A DNA stretch of 64,000 nucleotides from Protula sp. h YS-2021 (lineage: Eukaryota > Annelida > Polychaeta > Sabellida > Serpulidae): contig OX457024.1 of assembly GCA_949752745.1 (NCBI GenBank), positions 111,666,104-111,730,103 on the forward strand, written 5' to 3'. Shown here piece after piece: positions 48,719-60,111 of the stretch; position 1 is the first letter of the stretch, and each line of letters opens with the position of its first letter. The notes beneath the pieces were generated by a model that ran no database searches, was not told the DNA's origin, and saw only the letters and a list, made by a program, of their open reading frames with translations. A program made the position numbers and the translations under genes.

Positions 48719-48836
48719 CGGGGGGGGGGGGGCTCACTAGGTAGCTGGGCCGGGGGGGGGGGCTCACTAGGTAGCTGGGCCGGGGGGGGGTCCCTACTAT
48801 ATACCGTCTGCTTCTGCCTCGGGGGGGGGGGGGGGT
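48719..48836 (+). repeat. G-tract array in divergent promoter (copy 2, integrase side)
   Basis: Four G runs of 9-14 bases; the first three are separated by CTCACTAGGTAGCTGGGCC spacers and the fourth by a different spacer. Placed between two divergent genes, as the arrays at 11165 and 33144 are, but with unrelated spacer sequence. Confidence 0.8.
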
Positions 48837-48911
48837 CGGTCAGTTTGCTTTGCAGTCTGTGTGCAGTCAGTCTGCTTTGAACCTTTGAAGCGAACACATC
48901 GAAATTGAATC

Positions 48912-49976
48912 ATGCAGTACAAGGACGAGTTTTTTTCTGATGAGCTTCGAGGTCGCTACTTTCTATCAGCGAGGGATGTCAACTTCTGGGAGGAGATATT
49001 TATAGAATATCAAATTTTTCTGTTTCGGAAGCGAGCACATCGAAATTCAACCATGTTGTATAAGGACGAGTTTTTTTCGGATGAGCTTCGGGGCCGCTAC
49101 TTCCTATCACCGAAGGATATCAACTTCTGGGAGGAGATTTACATTGAATATCAAACTTTTCTGTTTCGAAAGTGGAGAAATTTCCTTGCGAACAGACCGG
49201 AGGAACGGTTCAACCTGTTTGGCAGGGCGGCGGAGGAGAGCCATAAGCGACTACGCCATCGTTCGCCGCCCAGGGACCCGTCGCCCTGCCAGGAAGTGAC
49301 CAAAGTGACCAGAGTGACCAGAGTGACCGCGGCAACGATGACAGAGACTCCTCCAGCCAGAGTGATCGCAGCAACGATGACAGAGACTCCTCCTGCCAGA
49401 GCAACTCCTGTCAAAGTCGCTGCGTCAACGATGACGACCCCGTTGAAAGTGAATCAAAAGGAAGCTGATGTGACTGTCCGGAAGGTGCTGGCGGCACCAA
49501 GCGCAACCGTTACAAGACCGGACAGTCCGCCACCGGCTCCTGACGATGAGCTTACAATCGCTGTCGCCAGTATTTCGGATACAGTCAGCTTCATACAGTC
49601 ACCTTCAAACACTGACCGCAACAACGAACCTGCTCAGGTGAAACTGGAGAATGTCTCTAGAAAAGAGTCAGATTTCCAGGAGGTCATGCAAATCTTGGGC
49701 ACTTTGGATAATGTTAAATATTGTGAATTCTGCCATTTTGGCTTTCCGGTAGAATATTCAATGAGATTGCATGAGCAGCAATGCCCGGAGGCTTTGAAGT
49801 CCGAATATTATTTTTGTAGTGTCCAGGGCAAAGGATTCACCTCGAGCAGGGTCGCGGTTGTGGCACATAAGCGGAAGTGTGGCTGTGGCGAGGTTGGTGG
49901 CGGCAGCGGTGCCAGCGGTGGCGTCAGCGGCGGCGCCAGTGGCGGCGACAGGAGAACCGATGGTGGGAGGCAGTGA
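48912..49976 (+). CDS. Accessory protein with duplicated N-terminus and a zinc-finger-like end
   Basis: 354 residues. The first 47 residues (MQYKDEFFSDELRGRYFLS...) are followed by a second copy (MLYKDEFFSDELRGRYFLS...). The duplication is 141 bp long and includes the 5' leader, so each copy has its own ATG. A Pro/Thr/Ala-rich middle part contains short repeats (VTRVTRVT, TMTETPPARV). Near residues 275-325 a CEFCHFGFPVEYSMRLHEQQC finger-like motif is followed by YYFCSVQGKGF...HKRKCGCG, and the end is Gly-rich. Probably nuclear and nucleic-acid binding; no family recognised. A hairpin lies 62 bases after the stop. Confidence 0.6.
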   Translation: MQYKDEFFSDELRGRYFLSARDVNFWEEIFIEYQIFLFRKRAHRNSTMLYKDEFFSDELRGRYFLSPKDINFWEEIYIEYQTFLFRKWRNFLANRPEERFNLFGRAAEESHKRLRHRSPPRDPSPCQEVTKVTRVTRVTAATMTETPPARVIAATMTETPPARATPVKVAASTMTTPLKVNQKEADVTVRKVLAAPSATVTRPDSPPPAPDDELTIAVASISDTVSFIQSPSNTDRNNEPAQVKLENVSRKESDFQEVMQILGTLDNVKYCEFCHFGFPVEYSMRLHEQQCPEALKSEYYFCSVQGKGFTSSRVAVVAHKRKCGCGEVGGGSGASGGVSGGASGGDRRTDGGRQ

Positions 49977-50038
49977 CAGCGGCAGGAGAACTGATGACAA
50001 GAGGCAGTGACTAGGACCAGACTACGGAAATCCCTCCA

Positions 50039-50058
50039 GGGCTGCTTTTTAGCGGCCC
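50039..50058 (+). terminator. Histone-like 3' stem-loop of the duplicated-N-terminus gene
   Basis: GGGCTGCT-TTTT-AGCGGCCC: an 8-bp stem with one T:G wobble and a 4-base loop, then TCCC and ATTACGAAATGAAACGC. The downstream element is almost the same as at 33806-33820. The stem is longer than the histone standard, so this is a variant. Confidence 0.6.
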
Positions 50059-50189
50059 TCCCATTATTACGAAATGAAACGCTTCATCAGACAATCTTAG
50101 TATGAATGAGAGTGTGGGAAATGCTAAAAAAAAAAGAGGACTATAAATCATTGATTTATAGCTCCATCTGTCCGTCTGACCGTCTGAAA

Positions 50190-50535
50190 AAGCTAAACAA
50201 ATTGCTGCCTGGGTTAAAAATACCCTGGCATGAGAAATGAAACGCTAAATCTGTCCGTCTGCCCGTCTGAGAAAGCAAAACAAATTGCTGTCTGGGTTAA
50301 AAATACCCTGGCATGAGAAATGAAACGCTAAATCTGTCCGTCTGCCTGTCTGAGAAAGCAAAAAGAATTTGCTCTCTGGGTTAAAAATACCCTGGCTTGA
50401 GAAATCGAACGCTAAATCTGTCTGTCTGACCGTCTGCTGTGGTGTTATGTGTGTGAAGAGAGAGAGAGAGAAATAAGCCACTGTCTGGGTTAAAAAAAAA
50501 ATACCCAGGCTTGAGAAATATAACGCTGAATCAGT
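50190..50535 (+). repeat. Tandem repeat with hairpin plus GAAATGAAACGC
   Basis: About four units of 80-115 bp, each containing CTGGGTTAAAAATACCC (a small hairpin), then GAGAAATGAAACGCTAAAT and TCTGTCCGTCTG. Hairpin followed by GAAATGAAACGC is the order found at the accessory-gene 3' ends, so this array may be amplified from one. Confidence 0.7.
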
Positions 50536-50559
50536 TGTGGCTATTGCTATATGTGTAGA

Positions 50560-51770
<1,211 letters not shown>

Positions 51771-51830
51771 CTAATTGTTGCTGCAATGGCTTGGTTAGAG
51801 AGCGAGAAAAGGGCTCATGGGCCAGTGAGC

Positions 51831-52080
51831 CGGGGGGGGGGGGCTCATGGGCCGGTGAGCCGGGGGGGGGGTCTGTCGACTAGCTCACCCATATAGATAC
51901 AGTGTATGCTGAAAGATTGCTGGGCCGGGGGGGGGGGGCTCATGGGTTGGTGAGCCGGGGGGGGGGGGCCTACCAACCTGATGTTTGGCAGGCCCCGGGG
52001 GGCTTGCCAAGCTGGTGATGGCAGGCCCCGGGGGGCCTGTCGACCTACTGTACGGCTGGCCCCGGATTGCCTATCCATCA
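51831..52080 (+). repeat. G-tract block with GGGCC/GGTGAGCC spacers
   Basis: G runs of 8-12 separated by CTCATGGGCCGGTGAGCC, then short GGCAGGCCCCGGGGGGC repeats to about 52060. It resembles the promoter arrays but no intact gene starts beside it; perhaps a duplicated promoter remnant. Confidence 0.65.
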
Positions 52081-52177
52081 GTTGGTTGTAAGCTTGAGTC
52101 GCTCTGTGTGACGTCATTGATGGGTAAAAATACACAGCAGGCCAGCTCTAACCATGTCTCTATGAACCCTTTGCTGT

Positions 52178-52464
52178 CCGGGTGCTCGGGTGCTCAAGAG
52201 CTCGAGTGCTCAAGTGCTCAAGTGCTCGAGTGCTCGAGTGCTCAAGTGCTCGAGTGCTCAAGTGCTCGAGTGCTCGGGTGCTCGGGTGCTCGAGTGCTCG
52301 AGTGCTCGAGTGCTCAAGTGCTCGAGTGCTCGAGTGCTCGGGTGCTCAAGTGCTCGAGTGCTCGGGTGCTCAAGTGCTCGAGTGCTCGAGTGCTCGGGTG
52401 CTCAAGTGCTCGAGTGCTCGAGTGCTCGAGTGCTCGGGTGCTCGGGTGCTCGGGTGCTCGGGTG
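52178..52464 (+). repeat. 8-bp tandem repeat GTGCTCGA/GTGCTCAA/GTGCTCGG
   Basis: About 36 units differing only in the last two bases. All three forward frames are open because the unit lacks stops; not a gene. Confidence 0.9.
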
Positions 52465-52574
52465 TCATTTTGTCCGGGCACCATTTTGTCCGGGTGTCAT
52501 TTTGTCTGGCTGCCCGTTTGACTGGTCGTTTGAATGGTTGCCCGTTTGAATGGTTGTTTGAATCGCCGCCCGTT

Positions 52575-53024
52575 TGAATGGTTGTTTGAATGGTTGTTTG
52601 AATGGCCGCCCGTTTGAATGGCCGCCCACTCTCCATATTACGTCATTATGACGTTCATATGACGTTCATATGACGTTCATATGACGTTCATATGACCTCC
52701 ATATCACCTCCATATCACCTCCATATGACCTCCATATCACTTCCATAACACGTCCATAACACGTCCATAACACGTCATAATCACGTCACTGTTTTAGAAA
52801 CCCCATGGGGCTTCTAAAACAACTCCTCACGTCATTATGACGTTCATGTGACGTTCATATGACGTCCATATGACAACCATATGACGTCCATATGACGTCA
52901 ATATCACGTCAATATGACGTCAATATGACGTCACTGTTTTAGAAACCCCATGGGGCTTCTAAAACACCTCATGACGTCATTATGACGTCACTTCCTGTTT
53001 TAGAACCCCCACTTTCTCCCTACT
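52575..53024 (-). repeat. Right terminal inverted repeat of Polinton copy 2
   Basis: Inverted match of 29503-29931, ending CTCCCTACT at 53024. Contains the two CCCCATGGGG palindromes (52791-52820 and 52936-52965) and GACGTCA subrepeats. The inner TTTGAATGG units extend with extra copies back to about 52515. Confidence 0.9.
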
Positions 53025-53030
53025 ATTATA
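53025..53030. repeat. Target-site duplication, right (ATTATA)
   Basis: Identical to 29497-29502. Confidence 0.9.
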
Positions 53031-53191
53031 ATCAATCTAACAGTCAACAGTCCAGCAATTAAAACATTAACCGCTTATGTTTAAAAATATTCTTGTTTTC
53101 CCTTGTAATTTCAAAGTTTATTTTTAACTTTTTTTCTCGTCAAACATATTTCGTTTATCCGGATGTTTACAAAACAGTGTTTAGATTCGCT

Positions 53192-53283
<92 letters not shown>

Positions 53284-54632
53284 GCAATAAGTATTTTATA
53301 TTGTTTTCAACTATTATAACTTTCACTTAGATATAAAATTGTTATTCTGCCACTTGGCCATTTTTTAAAGTTTTACATTTTCGTTTCTTTGTTACCAGTT
53401 TAGATCTAATAAGACATAGTGTGCCCACCCTCGTAGTCCTGGTGATCAGAAAACCGGCAGTACGATGAAGATCTCGCTTGGAGAGATAGATAATGGGTTA
53501 ATTTATAGTGTGTTGCAACCCCAACTAGCAACACGACCCACTTTCTCTGGCTGTCCGAAGAGGGGCAAAGATGTGCTTTTCAGCCCTTGAAAAGCGCGAC
53601 TCTACCAGCCTTAAATGAGATGTAGAAGAATTGGAAAAGGTACACTTTTTCCCAGGTTAAAAATCTCGACTCTTCAGAGGGGGGTGTTTCTTTCTGAAAC
53701 AGCCTGTCTTTAAACCTGAATAAATTCAATAAAAACTTAACTGTATCTAAGATTTATAATTTATTCCATAATTCCTTTGGCACATTTGTCACAAAATGGC
53801 TGTCAGGTTGTAAAGGTCTACTACGAGTTTTATTTCCCGGCTATCCAGACAGGGAATCCCAGACAGCCAATGACAAACCGAAATTGTCAGCGGAAGAATC
53901 TGGACATGGCATTATTACAAATTGGTTATAAAGAAATGATAAGAAAATATTCAAAACACGAAGAAGGTGGCGGAGCTTTTTGAAAAACAATGCCTAAAAA
54001 AGGGAACAGATCTCGAATTCGTTGGCAGCAGGCAGAGTGGGGACCTATTTTTATGCTACCGAGCGAATGAAACCGTATATTTTGCGGGCCATGTCAAGTG
54101 ACCTAACCTGCTGGCATGTATTAAAAATCCTTTCAATACTTAATCAAAATATATATTAAAGAAAGAGGACAACAACCCCAGAGTTTTCACAATAGGATGA
54201 ACAAAAAATCGCATCATAATCAATATGAAACATTTTAATGTGCTTTTTCATCATTTTCTATTATTGTATGACATATATGGGAACTTTCGTGTTTTATCAA
54301 ATGATTTTTCCATTAACTCTATTAAAAATTGAATAAATGTTGTTAATTCAACTAGATAAATACACCCAAAAACATCACAAAACATCCGCATGATATCTTT
54401 CCGGGGATATTCCTAGTCAATGTGTGTTTTGTTTTGTGTCATTATACAATGCTCTACAGTGTAAACAATACAATGAAATTGTTTCCGTAAATATGCGTAC
54501 AATGATGGTAAATGAAGTATTATAATGATCAGCCAATGAACGGGCTTCAAACAATAACATGTGTTGTTCCGCTTTGGGCGATAAAAGGTTATCTTAGTGA
54601 AATTTGAGAAAGTACGGTTCAAAGTAAAAATT
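53031..54632. other. Host DNA upstream of XRN2
   Basis: Contains (TA)n at about 53194-53280 and no recognised gene. A TTATAAAGAAATGATAAGAA sequence at 53924-53943 recurs in the hairpin element at 54932-55283. The XRN2 promoter should lie just before 54633; no TATA box is obvious. Confidence 0.4.
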
Positions 54633-54707
54633 ATGGGTGTACCAGCATTTTTTCGCTGGTTGAGTAAAAAATATGCATCTATCGTTGTTCACTGCGTTGA
54701 GGAAAAG
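54633..54707 (+). CDS. XRN2: 5'-3' exoribonuclease 2, first coding exon
   Basis: ATG at 54633 codes for 25 residues starting MGVPAFFRWLSKKYASIV and ending CVEEK. The exon closes with AAG/GTAAGA (donor at 54708). The MGVPAFFRWLS start and VEEK end are those of the XRN2/Rat1 nuclear 5'-3' exoribonuclease family, which ends transcription and degrades RNA in the nucleus. No second exon is recognised downstream in the window, so the first intron is long and would hold the repeats to the right, or this is an isolated fragment. Confidence 0.7.
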
Positions 54708-54931
54708 GTAAGAAAAAGTTAAATGTCTTCTTGTAATCATGCCAGATTAACTCGTAAGCGAGTTCACAGTTTGAGATAGAAAAGATATCATTTTATTTCG
54801 AAACTTGCAGCCGTTAAGGTTGAATTGCGTTCGAAAATACAGAGTAATTATGCGACGAATATTGTGATCAGTTATCAAATATTTCAAAAGGTCTGTTGTG
54901 ATCAATTGTTCTGTCGTTAGTTTTTCGGTAT

Positions 54932-55283
54932 TCATAAGCCAAATCGCACTTTTGACTTTTGCCGAAAAGTTTTTGTGTTTCGGCTGAATTGAGGTGGGAT
55001 AAGGATATAAAGAAATGATAAGAAAAAACGGCAAAAAATCAACAAAATTCCATTTTACCAGAAACATATTCGCATGTTGGTTATTAAAGGGACTGAATAA
55101 TATGTAAAATAGTTTTTAAAAGATCATATGATGGCTTTATAAATTTGAAAGGGTGCATGTTGAAAGAAAATTAGAATTTTGATGTTTTTCCCTTATCATT
55201 TCTTTATAATTTAACCCCCAACACTTTCAGTCGAAACAACACCTCCACCGGAAAAATCCGAAAGTGCGAATTGGCTTATTGTT
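54932..55283. mobile_element. Fold-back (MITE-like) element
   Basis: Two imperfect inverted arms of about 95-100 bp. The left starts CATAAGCCAAATCGCACTTT and runs to ATAAAGAAATGATAAG near 55024. The right is its inverted relative from 55190 (CTTATCATTTCTTTATAA) to GTGCGAATTGGCTTATTG. No coding capacity. Confidence 0.6.
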
Positions 55284-56335
55284 TTTTAAGCTTAAGAATT
55301 TCGCGATGTCTTTCCCATCGAGATTTCTATAGGCTAAAATATCAAGTCTACAAGGAGAAAAACATGCGGTTTAACAGCATATCGTATTTGGCATCACTGC
55401 AAATGGGTTCTTTTAATGTAAAAACAGAGTTTGCACCGGTTTATGTACAAAAAAGAAGCCACGAAATTCAAAATGACATTTTTATTGTAAGTCGTTATAA
55501 TCTTCTGGATAAACAAATTTGTGGCCTATTCCGTTGCGATGAGCTGTTCAGATTCAAGATTTTATTTCCAAAATAACGATATTTACAGTTCAACAAACTG
55601 ATGTATATTTAGATATGATAAACAAGCTACAATTGGAAAAGGTAGGCCCTAAAAAGTTTTCATTAATGCGGAAAGCCTACCTATTTAGTGTAATACTTAA
55701 GCATAGTAATAGTTGAATAACCAGACATTTTAAATTATGCTGAACAAATGAGAAAAAGATCTAAGAACCCTGTCACAGAAGTACGGTAGGATTAAGATAA
55801 ATTAGATAGTTTCAGTAAATAGCATTCATCACAGGAATACATTTATCCCAGAAATATCAAGGGGGGCTCTTGCAACAATAAATAATTACCAAGGATTTTT
55901 ACGCGACTCCAGAATGAATTTTTATAGCTACTCTTAAAAATATTGAATGACTTACACTTAATTGCAAATTTTCGTCAATAAGTCGCATGTTTTCTTGAGA
56001 TCAGGATATAGAACTTCTCATTATCACGCACAACACGAATGATTCTACAATTGCAAAACCACTCTTTGCTCAAGTATGGTAGTTTAACTGTGGCCGAAAA
56101 TAATGCGCTATGGTACTTTTCAGAGTGCTTTCTGAGAAAAGACCTGCTAGTCCGAAACTCGGAACTGGAACGTGCGCCGAAAGATCCAGAACCTCGAAAA
56201 TTGAGATCAATGGCCATTTCTATTTGTGGAACTGTGTCCCTTTGTGTCCTATGAAGATAGAAAGGGTCTGCGTAGACTAGTTGTGTTAGAAACCCACTAT
56301 AATAATGTAATAAATTTTTTTCCTACATGCCAATA
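55284..56335. other. Host DNA, probably XRN2 intron
   Basis: No gene recognised. An open frame at 55271-55576 (101 codons) has no known motif and starts inside the fold-back element, so I do not call it. Confidence 0.35.
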
Positions 56336-57471
56336 TACAGATACGCTTGCGACAAACGCAAAAATATGTTGGAATAAAATGCAAAAAATTGCAATTTTTT
56401 ATTGCGACTTATTGCATTTTATTGCATCTAGCCGCGATCCAATATTTCAGAGGACGCGTCCTGAGCATGCAGTATGTTGCGACTTATTTCACACTGATGA
56501 TAAGATTACACCTTGAGCAAACATTCACACAAGCGATTTAATCCCCCTGCGCATTCACTCCAATTGCATGTACTCTGTGTAAACAAGTCAATGTTTCAGC
56601 TGTATGTGTGGACGTGTAATAGGCTGTATTTGTGTTTAAAATTATTGTATAAGTACATGTTCTCGGGCGACATGAAATAAAATGAAAAATGGAATGCCAG
56701 TGTTATGTGCTTGGGAGATTACTTTCCAAGGAATGCCAGTGTTAACTAATATTAAGAAAAAGCTTTTAATTTGAAATTATCCCCCGTGGAACGTAGTCAA
56801 GTTTTGTTCCTTTCTTTCTCATGTGTTTTTATTTGCCATATTTAAGTGAGAAGCGAATAAATTTACACGAATAGTGTCTTTCGTTAAAAAAAAAACACAT
56901 CAAAAAGTTAGCTTTCTGACCGGAGGGGGGGGGGGGGAGTGTGAAATAGAAATGGAACTACATATGGGAAAAAATATACAATTTTTAATCAGGCCTATGG
57001 GGTGGTTTTAGTCTTAAACTGAGGATAACATGACGGCAAGGGGTGGTAGAAAAGGTTTGAAAAAGTTAGTTGCTATTTAGTTATCAAATTTTTGACTTAA
57101 AAAGCGATAATTTCATAATAAAAGAACTGAACACATATCCACATGCGAGTTAACACAGCATTTTTTAAATTAACGTTTTACACCCTTTCAGTCTGGAAAA
57201 TAAATGGCCATGCACACTGTAAAACGACATGAAATATTTAAACACTGCTAGCATCATACCATCCCACACAATATTTCTTGTGTGCAAACAAAATGCGCAT
57301 TACTGGGGATTAGTACAGTACACAATGCAAAAATTCAAAAGACAATGTGTTGCATAACGAATGTAGGAACAGACCCCCCCCCGGACCAGACCCCCCCCGG
57401 AAGAGACCCCCCCCCTTTTTTTTGTAGGAACAGACCCCCCCCCCCCCAGGAACAGACCCCCCCCCCCCCAT

Positions 57472-57524
<53 letters not shown>

Positions 57525-58229
57525 TTTTTCATATATATATTTTTCTGTATTTTATAATTTTCAATTATTATTTTAAATTGCGTGTTTATTAGTAATGCAA
57601 CACCTTTTCATCACGATGAAAACCTGTGCCAATGTCCTTTCATCATAATGAAAGGGATGAAAGGATGTATTGATGTTGTTTCATCGCAATTGCAATTTGA
57701 TAAAACTATTAGCAATAACACAATTAATGACTGAGATCACACAAATAACACAATTACAGAACTCGAATGCAATCATAACCTCTTTGTCAAAACAATTAAC
57801 GGAGATTCAATCTGCAGATTAGCGAAACACCCACACCCCGACCCAAGAGCCGGAGATGTATTCAATAGAAAGTGAAAGTGATTCTGGATATCTGCTCGCT
57901 GCTCTGTTATCCCCAAAATAACTTGATTTTTTTTTTAAATTTCACAGAGATACTGAAACATTATTATAATAATAAAATGGGGGGGGGGGGGGTCTGTTCC
58001 TACCACTGCAAAAAGGGGGGGGGGGTCCGTTCCGGGGGGGGTCTGTTCCGTTTACCGTTGCATAACACTCAGGCAAGTGTATGTAAAATTTACTGCGATT
58101 TATTGCGGCCTGCCAAATGCATTTTGCGACACGCAGAACGCGTTTTGTTTCACTTTTCTGCAACAAAATGCATTTATTTTTTGAAATTTATTGCGACTTA
58201 TTTTTGCGTTTGTCGCAAGCGTATCTGTA
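56336..58229. mobile_element. Non-autonomous DNA transposon candidate with 31-bp perfect terminal repeats
   Basis: The left end begins TACAGATACGCTTGCGACAA and the right end is its exact inverted complement for 31 bases (58199-58229). Inside both ends are TTGCGACTTATTGC / TTATTGCG subrepeats. There is no transposase frame and no clear target duplication. The middle holds C/G-tract blocks, a (TA)n run at 57478-57520 and a nested pair of inverted repeats (see 57346-58068). Confidence 0.65.
57346..58068. repeat. Nested inverted pair of GGAACAGACCCCCC arrays
   Basis: Left: GTTGCATAACGAATGTAGGAACAGACC with four C runs (57346-57471). Right: the inverted form, GGGGGGGTCTGTTCCGTTTACCGTTGCATAAC (57977-58068). 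It may be a separate small element inserted in the larger one; the C runs recall, but do not match, the Polinton promoter arrays. Confidence 0.5.
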
Positions 58230-59089
58230 GTTTTGTGACCTTATGAATACCCCATGGTATTGAAAATCAACTTTTAGTGTATTTTCCTTTTCTGTTTCTT
58301 TATGTTTTCTCTACACTGCTACGGGTTTCCTCTACTGAGCATGCGCACTCGATACCGTGAACTGGCTTATTCTGTCTCTTTTTTTTTTTTTTTTTTTTTT
58401 TTGGCCACGCCATGGTCTCAGCGGACACTTTATATCTTCATAGGACAGAGACGGTAAATGAAATGACCATATGTGTCAAATCTCCAGACTATGGATCTGT
58501 CGGGGCACGGTCCAGGGCATCGAGGTTCAAAACTAAAGAGTGAAATAAATAATAAAATTATTGAGTACACCCATAATATTTAACTTACAAATTTTTTCAT
58601 GCTTTGAAATATCAGTCAAAAAGATTTTGGTGTAAAATTACAGTTTTTTTTTTTTTACTTTTTTCGTGAAACAAGAAAGCGTAAGAAATTATGTATCATT
58701 GCGGTGGCACTTTGAGGGCCTTTAGCAAACGCTAATAAAGACTTGTGGGGTCGCTGAATCTGGCACAAAATCGCCACAGGCGTGCCTCAGAGCGACTTGG
58801 GTAAACATTATATAGTGTGAGATTGAAGCCCAGATCCAACAGCCAACCGGTTCTCGGAGCTAATTAAGTATAAATGCAGAGTAAAATTTAGATAGGGACC
58901 ATTGGTTCCCACAGCCCTAAGATAACGAATTTTGACGTAAAAATAGTTGGCAAAGTATGGATTAATTTAGATAAAATGCGTCGAGGAAATAGAACTTGTA
59001 AACTGTGACCAGTCGTGCAGGATAGAAATATATCTTAACCTTATAAGACAAGATACCGTGAATCTTCAGGATAATTTCGATCTTGCTTA
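58230..59089. other. Intergenic/intronic DNA
   Basis: T run at 58378-58401; no gene or recognised element. Confidence 0.35.
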
Positions 59090-59170
59090 ATAATACAGGC
59101 TGTAGTATGGTTAATTAGGCCCCAATCCGAAGGGTTGGGGCCTAATTAACCATACTACAGCCTGTATTAT
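59090..59170. repeat. Perfect 36-bp inverted repeat (hairpin)
   Basis: 59090-59125 and 59135-59170 are exact inverted complements, with a 9-base spacer TCCGAAGGG that can itself extend the stem. The arm includes TTAATTAGGCCCCAA. Strong cruciform potential; most likely a recent fold-back of a repeat end. A CCGTCCGTC-type simple repeat follows at 59191-59227. Confidence 0.85.
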
Positions 59171-59814
59171 AGGTCATAGGTTTGGGGCGTCCGCCCGTCT
59201 GTCCGTCCTTCCGTCCGTCTGTCTGTCATCGCTTTATACCCCTATAAATATGGGGGGGGGCGGTTGGGGCCTGCTTGTGTTTCACAAATACTTACTTGTT
59301 CTACTGGTGACTAAACGTTTGCTATGGCGGATTAAGCAAACCGCATTTATTTGCAGTAAATACAATGTACTAATGCGTAAAACAAACATAAACCCTGGCA
59401 GTAGTTACGTTGTTGTGACACGTCAGCCTCGTCGTTTTGAAACGACCCCAGGTTGTGACACAGACTGCGTAATAGAGTCATTGATGTGACGCACCTTTTT
59501 CTGAGAGAGCTGCATTTGTCCTGTGTCGCTCGCCGAGATCGGCAGATTTTGACGTCTACTGCCAAGTTCTATAGTGGGAACCTACGACTTGCTGTCATAG
59601 GAAGACTAGCCCGTGCGAGTACCAGAATTATGGCTCCGAGTGAGCTCCTCCTTACTTCTACTCTGTGTGTGATCTCTGTGTCAGACCTACGACGTGTTCA
59701 GTCCAGCCAGGGTGAAACTCTGTGCTCTGAGGCTTAAATGCTGCTTACCAGTCCTAATTATATAAACATTTGATAAAAAAATTTCTGTACATACGCCCTT
59801 TTTGCAAAACAGGC
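59171..59814. other. Intergenic/intronic DNA
   Basis: CCGTCCGTC-type simple repeat and a short G run near 59250. Open frames of about 80 codons lie here on both strands with no known motif. Confidence 0.35.
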
Positions 59815-60010
59815 GCAATTTCTAACACTTGGCAGGCCTTTGGCTTGCAAAAGTGTTTATGAATTTGTGCGAGCAGCCGTTGGTATCTTTTTTTTCTTGA
59901 CATTGATCCGATTTCCTGTGTCATCTCCTCCACTGGCACTACAGGCCCTAGAGCCACGAAACTTGGGACTTAGGTAGAACTTGATATGGACGTGTGCATG
60001 ATGACACTTT
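59815..60010. repeat. Dispersed repeat, first part (split copy)
   Basis: Matches 22482-22660. The next part of the repeat resumes at about 63630 after a 3.6-kb insert. Confidence 0.7.
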
Positions 60011-60111
60011 TTAGCACAGCTTACGTTACACGTAAGCTGGGGTATTCCTATCGGTCTGCGGATGGCGTCCGTTAGTTAGTTAGTTAGTTCGCTGTAAACT
60101 TTGTTTCAAAA

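Noticed and set aside
52178..52577. Overlapping open frames rich in CSSARVLECSS
   Set aside because: Produced by an 8-bp tandem repeat without stops.
53405..53740. Possible small RNA gene upstream of XRN2
   Set aside because: The sequence is compact and non-repetitive, but I could not match it to any snRNA or snoRNA and found no conserved boxes.
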